Shown piece after piece: positions 11,507 to 21,642 of a stretch of DNA of 64,000 nucleotides (position 1 is the first letter of the stretch; every line of letters begins with the position of its first letter). The notes under the pieces were generated by a model that saw only the letters and a list, made by a program, of their open reading frames with translations, was not told the DNA's origin and searched no databases. Source of the stretch: Suillus spraguei (taxonomy: Eukaryota > Basidiomycota > Agaricomycetes > Boletales > Suillaceae); assembly GCA_016800925.1 (NCBI GenBank), contig JABCPU010000007.1:310001-374000 (forward strand), given 5' to 3'. A program made the translations under genes and the position numbers.

Positions 11507-11650
11507 CATAATGCATAACATTTTTGCGGTCCCATTGGTATGCATTATGACCATTTCAACTGTACCACATTGAAGTCATCAATATTTAGGACAGGTTTAT
11601 ATGTTGTGCAAAATGTGAAGAAAACTTTGGAAATTTAAACTGACATATTG
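11507..11650 (-). repeat. Right arm of the long imperfect inverted repeat
   Basis: Reverse complement of the arm at 6717-6906: TCTTCACATTTTG...CCTAAATATTGA on the minus strand, with CATAATGCA (11507-11515) and TGCATTATG (11541-11549). It bounds the Harbinger-like region on its right side. Confidence 0.55.
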
Positions 11651-12100
11651 TAGTGGCAGCGAGCACCAGTCCCCGACTCCTTGGTGCAGGAAATGCCTTT
11701 ATTATGTCCACATGATACAGCATGAAATTTTTTATGCAGAGTATGAGAATATTGTCTTGTTACTTTATTAGTGCCCTTTCATTCTCTTTGTGGTAAGATT
11801 TGACTTGCGTATCCTATGTCGTTTAGATTGGTTGAGCTACACAATATCAGAAGCCTATAGTACAGGTCATGGACAAAGCAACACTAACGAAATGTACAGA
11901 AAATTTGAGAGCTAGACACAACTAAAATTTGCACAAAACAGACTATGCATGCTTGGCTCTCTTGCTCGTTCCAGCGCTTGGGGCATATTATTCTTCTTCA
12001 TCAGCCATATCACAGATGCTCTCCAGTGTGCATTGGAATATGTGTTCGACTTTCTGTAGGCCCTGCTTGTCTTGATTGGGGAAGAGTACCTATTAATTTA
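11651..12100. other. No gene recognised
   Basis: Intergenic sequence between the inverted-repeat arm and the minus-strand gene; no motif or repeat supported. Confidence 0.4.
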
Positions 12101-12105
12101 AATAA

Positions 12106-15100
12106 TCAGCCAGCATTAATATTGGAAGAGTAAAAGGGACAACATACAGCAGTAGCATAATATGCAGAGTGATGATATTTCAAATTCAAGTACTTGTTAG
12201 GAGGGCGGAGCCACATGGTCATAGTAATTGTAGATGGGTGGAACCACATATGAGTGAGCGACACCACTCCACCATCTTGTGAGTAAATCATGTCCCTAAT
12301 CTGAACCCCCCTCTGATCAAGCTGCTTCTTGATGCCCCACTCATGCATGGGGAGAATGTGTGTATGACTTTCAATAATGCTGATGTGTGTTGTGGCTAAC
12401 ATGTTTTCATTCCAGTCACCATAGGTCTGCAGGCTCTTGATGGCACTCTTGGAGGTTTCAGAAACAGACACATCAAACAGCCAGTATGGAAGCATGTCAG
12501 CATCATGTGTCTGAAGCATCAGCACTAAGTCTGGAATGCCAAGCTGGTAGCTGTCGTCAGCAGGCAAATCTGATGTAGTGGGCATGTCTACCATATGTGC
12601 CATGTGAATAGGCAGTGATACATCAAATTCATCAGGGAGAGTCTATAATGATGCCCATTGTGGTGTGCAAGGGCACTGAGATGGCCTCATGAATTGCTGA
12701 AGGCAGGGTGACTGTAAGCTCTTGAAGGTGGGGAATATATGACAGTCTGAAGCAAAGGACATGATCAGCTTCAATCTGGAAAGGACAGGAAAACTCACTT
12801 CTGAACCACTTTGCAGTCAGATCTGATAGCATCCAGAACATACACATAATCTTCTGCTGACACATTCAAGAACACCTAGCTGGCAATCAGCCTGAGAAAA
12901 ATAAGAATAAGGTAACTTCTTATACCTCAAGTTCAGGTCCATCACCACCATTTTGAATTCTACTGATAATCAGTTCTCGCAGCACTACAGAGCTCAGGAA
13001 ATGAATGACATGGCCCATCAGTTACTAAAACAAAACATACCAGGGCCTTGAATATTTGATACCATATTTGCTGGCTTCAGCAAGCATGGTATTGACTGAG
13101 GGTCGTTTGTCACAATAGGTATTTAAACAGACTCAGTAGCAACTGTGGAGGTTCTACCCTTTGTCAAAATTGATGCAGAGTCCTTCCTGACACTTCCTGA
13201 AGATGGACCTCTGAATGGTACAACAAGTTTTGGCTGAGCCTGCCAGCTGTTGCACTGTAACAAACAGATGGGAGGCATGGTTTCCAAAAGGTATCAGTTT
13301 GTTAGACTCACTCCTTATAAGCGAATACAGTGGTGTAAACTGGCATTCAACTTTCAACTGGGGCTTACTGCTGTAAAATTTGTAAGTAAAGGGGTCTTAT
13401 GAATTCATGCATAGTGGTTCTAAAACGACTCAAACCAAGGAAAGCCATTAATGTTCGCTAGTATGTGCCTGAATATATTCAGTTTAGCTGCAACCTCAAT
13501 TGACCTACCCAGGCATGGTCAAATCCATTGCCAATGACATTACTGTGGACTGCATGTATGCAGAATCAGTCAAGTTGGTGAACTTCTTGGCCAGTGAAGC
13601 CATGAAGCAACATGATGCAGCATATGAATCTGCAGAAGGCTTGATGATGTGAGAAATCATCCACAAAAGTTCAGATTAGCTTATCGTGCACTTCAGCTCC
13701 CACTGTGAGTTTGTTTTCAAAAAAAAATAGCACCTAATTACCTCCCATGTCTTAGATCTCTATATTGGCCAGACTAACAGAGACTCTGGTGTGTGATTCA
13801 GTATGTGTTCTACATTGATTGGCCCGATCAAGACAACTTATACAGGCCGATGTTCATGTTTCATTCAACAGCTACTCCCTCTGGCCCATGTATAATGGCA
13901 ATCACAAACAGAGACATTATACTCAGTGTGTAATGCACACTATTGGCTATACATTTTAAACAGAACCTCAAACAACACAAATATCAGATCATCCATGAGC
14001 CATCATGGCTCATTCCAAGTCTGTCTAATCTTCTGTCACCTGCATTGCATCAGTCTCATTGATCATGCTCTCGCTGAGGCCCTTGTTGTCCCCATCATCA
14101 TTGGAGGAGTACACCACTATCTTCTTTGAGCAACTGAAACCTTCTGGCTGGTCAGTGGCCTTGCGCTTGCATTTAATATCACTCATGTAGTTTCTGAATT
14201 CAGAGCCTGTGATCAAGGCATCAGGAAGCAGCTGTATGCTTTTCAGCATGACTTGGTACCTCCTCGAGCCATTCTTGTTGTCTTGTCGTGCATTATTCCT
14301 GTTATTGGGGACAATTGTCTATCTGCGTAGTTATGTTCAGCATATGGTCCCATCAGGTCCTATGGTGACTTACAATTTCAGCTGGCATTCAATGTATACT
14401 ACCTTTCTAGTGGTCAACTTGGACCTGTATTCATTTGGTCAAATTAAGACTCTGTTGCCATCACATATGTTTGGAGCAACCACTTCAGCATCCTGAAGGT
14501 CAAATTGCATAATCAGTGCGACGTACCATCCCAGTGGATCTGGCAGATCTGATAGTTGCTGATCTGCTGCCATATGGTCAGTGTCTTTTCATGTTCACAG
14601 TATGTAGTGTCATGCTCACTAGGGGCCATGGTGCTGTTCTGGGAACCTGCACTAGAACTACCTGGGCTTCCTCCTCCTCCTCCAGACACTTTAGCTTTAG
14701 TTTGTGGTGTGTAGCTCCATAAGTTCAATTAAAATTTTGAACACAAAGGGCACTTACATGGGCTTTGCATAGTGTCCCCTTTGCCGACATCACTTCTCCT
14801 GAGGCAAGGCACTGTGTCATGTCTGCTTGACACAGGGCCAACCAGCAGATCAGTTGTCACTACCTCAGAGAACTGATCCTTTCTCTGATGACAAAACTTG
14901 TGCCAGAACGGGTTATCTCTTGGATACAAGGGAGGGGCAAGGACTGTGTCACAGCTCGGTGAGATTTTTGGAATGCCTTTCCATTTACTTGCACTCATGG
15001 GTGTTCCTTGCATCTTCTGCTTCTCTATGAAGGACATTCAGCATGTTCAGTACTGCTCAGCTGCAATTTACAGCCTCTTCTGGAAACATGTCCCAGTCAT

Positions 15101-15408
15101 TGCCATTGAGGGGGTGCATCTTCAATTGTATGTGCATCTTCTTCAATGCCCCAAGGTCCAACTGCAATGATATTCAAAAATGACAGTCAGTCTCCTTGAA
15201 TTTCTGATGGAAGGCAAGAGCTTACACCAGTTTGAGGGAAGTATGGACCAGTGCGGTCCAACTGTCCATCAAAGTTGACTGTTGCTGGAAATTTGAAGGT
15301 GAATGCATCTCCTGCATCATTTACCCAGTATTCAGTGTTGTCCACCATGAATCTAAGAAGAAAGGGGGAACATGTGGGAAGGACTTCACCAGCTCGCATG
15401 GTTTTCAC
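12106..15408 (-). pseudogene. Unrecognised multi-exon gene, probably decayed
   Basis: A series of minus-strand pieces reads in one order: 15408-15187 (VDNTEYWVNDAGDAFTFKFP, then FDGQLDRTGPYFPQTG), 15037-14729 (PPLYPRDNPFWHKFCHQRK), 14728-14513 (Gly/Ser linker then WQQISNYQ), 14249-14025 (basic and acidic, KCKRKATDQPEGF), 13357-13154, 12865-12632 (PFQIEADHVLCFRLSYIPHL) and 12603-12106 (DADMLPYWLFDVSVSETSKS, HMWFHPSTITMTMWLRPP). The Trp- and Pro-rich character suggests a conserved folded protein, possibly part of a transposon, but I cannot name the family. A frame change near 12620 and stops suggest decay. Region 13360-14020 holds no clear coding. Confidence 0.35.
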
Positions 15409-15409
15409 G

Positions 15410-16045
15410 TAGGGCCATGTGGTTTTTGGTTATTTCGCTAAGGCCACATTTTTTTGCTTGCATCGCTTATCATAAATGCTCTTTTTGAAAAACTTGCATG
15501 ACCACGTGAACAAAATGACTGAATTGAGAATTTCGACAGGCAAAATTCTATGGAGTCCAAAAAATTCAAAGGACCTGCCAAACACAATATAGTGGACAGT
15601 AATCCACACGCTTCCTGTGCTCCAGGCACAATATGGACAAACAACGCACTTTCCTACCATGGGGGAACAAGCATTGAGAATAACAAAAGCAAAAATGGAA
15701 ATTTCATCACACATTTGGTTATACAATCATTACACAATTTTGGTTGCATCATTTGGTTACATTTGGTGGCACAAATCATAACACAATTTGGTTACACCAT
15801 TTGCTTACTTTTGGTGACACAAATCATTACACAAATTATCACACAATTTGGCTACTGCTTTTGATTAGAATTCTTGAATTACATTGCCTTCCCCTGCAGC
15901 CAAGTTGTGACAAAGTGCAATACACTTTTTGTGGGTTTTGTTTGTCATTGATGATGATAGGAATTGACTTATGAATGAGTTCAGATTTTGCACTTGCCAT
16001 AAACAACAATTTGAACAATAAAATGGAACAAAATATGCCCATTCT
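15410..16045. other. Non-coding AT-rich region with a degenerate tandem repeat
   Basis: No gene seen. At 15712-15860 three or so units of about 47-58 bp repeat, each carrying CATTTGGTTAC, CACAAATCAT and ACACAATTTGG. This precedes the Helitron frame. Confidence 0.5.
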
Positions 16046-16959
16046 GTGAGTTGCTGCCAATGTATATTGATGCATGATGCTAATGTTTGCACATCACCAT
16101 TCAGAAATATAGAACAGATGACGCCAGAATGCGATCATCGATCACAGCATGAACTTGACAGACTTAACCAACTTCAGATGACTTACCCTAGCAGGTGTAA
16201 TCAACGTCATGCTATCCATACCAATCAGAACAGGCCTGCTGCTCCTGTACAGCCAAATTTCATGCCAGCTGTGCCTGCTATGCAGCCTCCTCCTCACTTT
16301 GCACATCAACCACTACCAGTTGCACAATATCCTGGCTTGCCACAAAATGCAATTGAACATGTGTTGCATGCTCATTGTCCTCATGTTGATTATAATGCAC
16401 ATTTGAATGACCAGACAAATGCTGCTCACAACAACAGACATCGTCAGTGTAATGTTCATCGACAGCAGGACAGACAAGAGATCAGACAGCAGGTGCAAGC
16501 AGAGCTTATAGCAATGGAGATGCAGCCTCCACATGTACCTCATGTTCCCAATGAACCTGTTCAACCTATGCCTCCTGCACCTCCCATATATGGCCCTGTT
16601 CATTATGAGGGTGCTGTTGATCCTCATAACTTCAATGATGCCCTCCAATACTTTGCATGCAATCCTGCACCACCTATGCCTGTGCTGCCTGAACTGATCA
16701 TAATAATCAATTTAATGTTCAGTTTCAACAGCAGCTTGAGGCAGAGTGCATCAGAGATGAATTGCTTGAGAGACAAAGATAGGAAGCATTGCTTCAGCAG
16801 CAGCAGGAGATTCAACATCAATTGCAGCAACAAGAAGCTGAGCGTCTCTATAGAGAAGAACAGGAAGCTTTTCGTCAACAGCAGGAGCAGATTCAGCATC
16901 AGTTGCAGCAGGTAGAAGCTGAGCATCTCCATAGACAGGCCCAGGATGATCTGGCAGCC
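16046..16959 (+). pseudogene. Helitron helicase-like protein, N-terminal low-complexity part
   Basis: The start region encodes a Pro/His/Gln-rich segment (QPPPHFAHQPLPVAQYPGLP, VQPMPPAPPIYGPVHYE) and then, after a frame change near 16690, Gln-rich coiled coil (AFRQQQEQIQHQLQQ). It leads into the solo LTR-B at 16960 and resumes beyond it at 17710. Gln-rich coiled leaders before the Helitron_like_N domain are common in Agaricomycete Helitrons. A stop and frame changes show it is not intact. Confidence 0.6.
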
Positions 16960-17704
16960 TGTTAAGACCGTACTCAAAGGTAGAGAGATCCGAAGGGCTT
17001 TGGCCTCAGTTCATGCACTGTGCCCCTTTCTCGAGTAATGCCGCTTATTTCAAGGAGAAGTTATTCATCCGAAGATCCGGAAGGAGTTGCGTGACGGATC
17101 CGGGCGTCCAAAGGTTATTCGGAACGTAAGGATAGAACAAAGATTAAGGCTAGCTTCAGAACGAGTTCCTAACTAGAAACTAACGGAGGTAGACTATCCG
17201 AAGATAGAGTCGGAGATATAGACTATAGGAATCAATCCTAAGTCTCGGAAGGTGACTTTAGAGCAGAGGGTGGCTCAAGTCCGGAAGAAGCGGAATGAGT
17301 AGAATCTAAGATGATATTCGAACTAAGGTTCTACGGAGATTTACAAGTGGTTTATATACTGTAAGTATCTGAGACGGATAATCAACAGGTCCGGGACCGA
17401 GGGCTATATATGAAGTGTAACGGAAGTCTATTAGTTAATGCACAGCGGATCAGTAAGCACGAATCGGAAATGAACACAGGTAACGGATCAGCGACGTAGG
17501 AGGGAAATATACATAGCCGGAATACCGGAAACAGGAGGAATGACGAAAGGAGATAGACGCAGATATGCACAGGGAGTTAAGGTGTGAGAAGTGAGCACAT
17601 TCGGATGGGTGGTCCGGACAGGATCTGTGGACCGGACGGATATGGAATTGATCGGATCTGATCGGATATGGTCGGATCTGAGATTAGAATTATGGTATAT
17701 GACA
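16960..17704 (-). repeat. Solo LTR, family B
   Basis: 745 bp, reading TGTTAAGACCGTACTC to GGTATATGACA on the plus strand (sense on minus). Flanked by the perfect duplication CAGCC (16955-16959, 17705-17709). It interrupts the Helitron Gln-rich region. Confidence 0.95.
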
Positions 17705-17709
17705 CAGCC

Positions 17710-18942
17710 TTTGACTTAATGTAGCAGCAAGCTGCACAGGGAAATGGAAACCATGCTCTTCACCAGCAGCAAATGGCTGAGATAATTGCTAGACATGCTG
17801 AGGATGCTCGCCGTAGACAGCAGCAAGAAGCTTAATTGATGAATCCACAGCACCAAGGCCCTCAGAACTTTGATCACCTCCACAATTTTGTTCCTCATCC
17901 TGCACTACCCAGGAATGATATGGTTCATAGAAGAGCACAGGAGGTATTTCATCGACAGCAAATCCAACAGCAATTACTATGGCAAGAAGCTACAAGGATT
18001 AATAGAGAGGCTGAGGAGGCTCTTCATCTACAGCAGCAGCAAGCTGAGTGACAGCAGGTGCAGCAGGACATGCAGGGGCAAATGCAGCAGCAGCGCTCTC
18101 AGCAGGTTAACAGACAGAGTCAGCATACTCTGGAACAACAGGAGGAGGACGAGGAGCAGTACAACAGACTAAATCAAGATCGTCTGCGAGTACGTCAGGA
18201 GGAAGAGGAAATTCGACGCCAGCGGGAACAAAGGATTCATGAGCAGGCTGAGTGTCTTGAAGAGGCACTCCATGAATATAATAACCCAGCATCTGAGGAG
18301 CAACATGCAGATGATGAGGAGAGAAGGAGAACCCAGCAGCAGGAAGCAGAGGATGACCAGTGTATCAATCAGGTCATTCCTATTCTTGATGGAGCTCAAG
18401 TGTATATGGAACCAATCAACTGTCATACTCTTGGTCCTCTTAATGTGGAGTGTCCCAAATGTCATGCACTTCACTTTGCATGCAAAAAACTGTTCAACTC
18501 CTCTTTACGAAACCCTCGCTTTGGTATGTGCTGCTTGCAGGGCCAAGTCAGCCTTCCCCCATTTCTAGCATGGCCACCTGAGCTAGAGTGGGCCTATGCG
18601 GACAGAATATTTGTGTCCAAAATTTGCCAGTACAATAGTGCTCTTGCATTTACCTCTGTTGGTGTCAATATCAAGGATCGTGCTCTTCAAGGATCTGGCC
18701 CAAATGCTTTTCGTATTCATGGTTCTCTTCACCATCTCATGGGCAGTCTTTTACCTCCAGAAGGTGTCCAGCCTTCATACGCTCAACTTTATATATATGA
18801 CTCTGAAGAAACCACCAATATACGCACCACCCGCCCTGGAAATAAAGGCCTTGATCCTTGGATTCTCAGAGATCTGCATGATATGTTGCATCGCAACCAC
18901 CCATATGCCGCTGTGTATAAGCAGGCATATCAAGTCATGTGA
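17710..18942 (+). pseudogene. Helitron helicase-like protein, region up to Helitron_like_N
   Basis: Continues from the piece left of the LTR: Gln/Arg-rich coiled coil, stops at 17833 and 18049, then an open frame (18058-18942) with the family signature LGPLNVECPKCHALHFACKK, FGMCCLQGQVSLPPFL, then SGPNAFRIHGSLHHLMGSLL, AQLYIYDSEE and HPYAAVYKQAYQVM. This is the zinc-like segment and Helitron_like_N start of Rep-helicase proteins, which drive rolling-circle transposition. The Rep (HUH) nuclease that should follow is absent: the frame ends and LTR-B begins at 18971. Confidence 0.8.
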
Positions 18943-18970
18943 GAGAAGCCTCCAGAGGAGCAGACAGACC

Positions 18971-19740
18971 TGTTAAGACCGTACTCAAGGGGTGAAAGAT
19001 CTGAAGGGCTTTAGCCTCAGTTCGTGCACTGTGCCCCTTGTCCAAGTAATGCCCCTTATTTCAGAGAGGAGATATATGTCCGAAGATCTGGAAGGAGTTG
19101 CGTGGCGGATCCGGAGGTCCGAAGGTATCAGATTTGGTACATCCGAAGGTTATCCAGAGTGTAGGGATGGAAAGAGGATTAAGGCTAGCTTCAGAACAGA
19201 TTCCTAACTAGAAACTGACAGAGGTAGACTATCCGAAGATAGAGTCGGAGATATAGACTATAGGAATCAATCCCAAGTCTCGGAAGATGACTTTGAGTGG
19301 AAAGTGACTCAAGTCCGGAGGAAGCAGAATGAGCAGAATCCAAGATGATATTCGAACTAAGGTTCTACGGAGATCTACAAGTGGTTTATATATGGTAAGT
19401 ATCTAAGACGGATAATCAACAAGTTCGGGACCAAGGGCTATGTACGAAGTGTAATGGAAGTCTATTAGTTAATGCGCAGTGGATCAGTAAGCACGAATCG
19501 GAAATGAAACACAGGTAATGGATCAGTGACACAGGAAGGAATTATACACAGCTGGAGTACCGGAAACAGGATGAGTGACAAAAGGAGATAGACGCAGTTA
19601 TACACAAGGGAGATAGAGTGCGAGAAGTGAGCACATTCGGATGAGCAATCCAGACAGGATCTGTGGACCGGACGGAAATAGAATTGATGGGATCTGATCG
19701 GATATGTTTGGATCTGAGATCAGAAGTATGGTATATGACA
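18971..19740 (-). repeat. LTR of family B copy 1 (3' LTR in the sense direction)
   Basis: 770 bp, TGTTAAGACCGTACTC to GTATATGACA on plus. It is followed at once by internal sequence (polypurine tract on minus), so it is an element end and not a solo LTR. The five bases to its left (AGACC) are not repeated at the right boundary near 36238, as expected if that end was lost. Confidence 0.85.
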
Positions 19741-19757
19741 GTATCCCCCCTTTAGGG
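19741..19757 (-). promoter_or_regulatory. Polypurine tract of family B copy 1
   Basis: On minus this reads CCCTAAAGGGGGGATAC immediately before the LTR start TGTCATATACC. Equivalent tracts lie next to the LTR ends at 46150 and 59443. This fixes the sense direction of the element as minus, in agreement with gag-pol. Confidence 0.8.
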
Positions 19758-19935
19758 CCGAACCCCTGAGGCACAGGAAGCGTCGATCCGGATTGGACAA
19801 GATTAATGCAGGACGATGGAGAAGTTTGATGGTTGTAGTGCTGAGTCTGTAATCCGACAGATATATGGACGTCAGACGTCCAAAGTGATTCCTACCCCCA
19901 CTTCACATCTTTGTTAACAAAACTTGCTTCTAAAC

Positions 19936-20136
19936 ATGTCTGGAAAGAAATCCGATGCCCCTAAGTCTGCTGCCGACATTGTGGTGGATCTGGAACAGCA
20001 ACTGGCTGCTGCTAAGGCTGCAGTGGAAGCCGAGGTGGAATGGAAGCGGAAAGGAGCGGAGGAGCGGAAAAGGCAGGAAGAGTTGAAACAGATTGAGTTG
20101 GCAGAGATCTGGAGGGAAATGGAGGAAAAGAGACAG
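19936..20136 (+). pseudogene. Antisense gene of family B copy 1, first part
   Basis: From ATG at 19936, 67 codons encode a Lys/Glu/Ala-rich coiled coil (DLEQQLAAAKAAVEAEVEWK and KRQEELKQIELAEIWREME), matching the start of the copies at 46326 and 59634. It lies on the strand opposite to the element's gag-pol. A family A element is inserted exactly at a codon boundary (20136/20137), and the frame resumes at 30774. See the intact-intron copy at 46326-47265 for the full gene model. Confidence 0.7.
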
Positions 20137-20612
20137 TGTTACAATTGTACGTGCCCCTATTCATTTTCCTGTTATCTTCTTACTTGTATATCATATCACA
20201 TGACTCTGACTCATATGCTCAATGCATCTGTACAACACATGCCTTCCTTATTATGATACGCAGTTACGTTCTCATGGTTACTTGGTCTGTGCGCACATAT
20301 TTGCCTATTTAAGCACAGTGTACTTGTAGTAGATTCTTTACTTTAATCTTACTGGGTTTTACCTGGAATCTCCTTCGCTTAGGTCTCTAACCTAAGTCGT
20401 CCTTGAATTGTCTCTAAGTCTAAGCACTCCTTAGCCCTAGTCTCTATTCTCGCAGAACCTCTTGGACTTATCCTTGAGGCTAGACCCTTGATCGTACTCG
20501 GAACGCGTTCCTTGTACTTTCACCTTGTCCTCTTGTGGGCATTGTAAGAATCTCCCAGCAGACCGTCTGTGTCTTTTCACTGTCGCTGGTGATGCCATCC
20601 CAGTTCGTAACA
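20137..20612 (+). repeat. 5' LTR of the family A element
   Basis: TGTTACAATTGTACG...GTTCGTAACA, 476 bp. Compared by eye with the 3' LTR there are 12 substitutions, 11 of them transitions, and nine fit CpG to TpG or CpA change. It holds a TATTTAAG box at 20306-20313. Confidence 0.95.
20306..20350 (+). promoter_or_regulatory. Predicted promoter and transcript start of family A
   Basis: TATTTAAG at 20306-20313 with ACTTTAATCTT at 20340-20350, 34 nt downstream. The latter is complementary to the bases just after the LTR (20614-20624), which marks it as the probable 5' end of the RNA. The segment is conserved in the solo LTRs at 2090 and 8713. Confidence 0.65.
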
Positions 20613-20613
20613 A

Positions 20614-20624
20614 AAGATTAAAGT
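20614..20624 (+). promoter_or_regulatory. Self-priming primer-binding site of family A
   Basis: AAGATTAAAGT begins two bases after the 5' LTR ends and is an exact 11-nt complement of ACTTTAATCTT at 20340-20350. It does not begin with TGG as tRNA-primed sites do. In Tf1 and related chromoviruses the first 11 nt of the RNA fold back as primer; length and position match that mechanism. Confidence 0.7.
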
Positions 20625-20805
20625 CTACCTGATCGTCGACTATCCAGTCTTCGACCCCAAACCCTGATTGCTTAGATAAGCAAGCGTACGCGTACGTGAA
20701 ACCGATTGTCAAGAGAAGCCCTCTGACAGAAGACAAGCCCTAACAGACAGTAAGACAGCGCGTGTAGGCACTGAGAAAATATAACTCACCAGACGAATCG
20801 CCAAG

Positions 20806-21642
20806 ATGACGACCAAAGAATTTGAATACAAGATCGGTCAGCCAAAAGGCTTTGATGGAGATCGCGACAATTCTCGCAAATTTATCCAATCATGCAATCT
20901 ACACTTCGACATCAACGAAAAGCTTTACACTACCAACAAACAGAAGATTATTTTCATAACATCCTTTATGACCGAAAAGAATGCCAAATCCTGGAAAGAG
21001 CAATTCCTCAACCATGCTCAATCAACCGACACTTCCGGACAAAAAGTTGGCTATGGGACAATGGTGGATTTTATGAAAAGCTTCAAAGAAGCCTTTGATC
21101 CAGTGGATACCAAAGGAACCGCGCTCACGAAACTCAGGGATCTCAAACAAGGAAGCGGAGATCTTCACACCTATATCGCTGATTTTGAGGCACTTGCAGC
21201 CAAGGCTCATATCACCAATAATGCAACAAAGATCCAATTCTTCCAAGATGGCCTGAATTGGGGCATCCTCACAAAGCTTTTCGCACTAGGAGATGTCTCA
21301 GAAGTATTTCGAGACATTGTGCTGCAATGCGTTTCCATTGACAATTCCCATCATCGTCTCCAAGCCATGAGGACACATCATGCTCCACAACAAAAGAAGA
21401 AGAACTACGGAAATGCATGATACATCCCTAATCATGATTCCAACGCGATGGTTGTAGATCGAATCTCCGATGCGGAGAGATCTGAATGCATGAAGAAGGG
21501 ACAATGCTTCGGATGCAAAAAGACAGGACACCACATTCATAATTGTCCTGACAGAAAGAAGAAAACCCCACTCCGACAAACCAAAGTCAAAGAAGAGGAA
21601 GATGATGGGGAAACTGTAAGGCAGATTGTCGCGGATTTTTGA
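20806..21642 (+). pseudogene. gag: Gag polyprotein of family A
   Basis: The frame starts at ATG 20806 and covers 278 codons with one in-frame TGA at 21418-21420 (after NYGNA). The first 200 residues are a retrotransposon Gag capsid domain (RKFIQSCNLHFDI, FITSFM, AKSWKEQFL, DLHTYIADFEALAAKAHI). Near residue 230 is a zinc knuckle CFGCKKTGHHIHNC (CX2CX4HX4C), which binds RNA. The frame ends at TGA 21640-21642 inside a five-T run, where pol begins in the +1 frame. The 21418 stop is probably a CGA to TGA change (inference). Otherwise the gene looks sound. Confidence 0.88.

Noticed and set aside
19741..19760. tRNA primer-binding site next to LTR-B
   Set aside because: It does not start with TGG, lies at the gag-distal end, and reads as a polypurine tract on the opposite strand.
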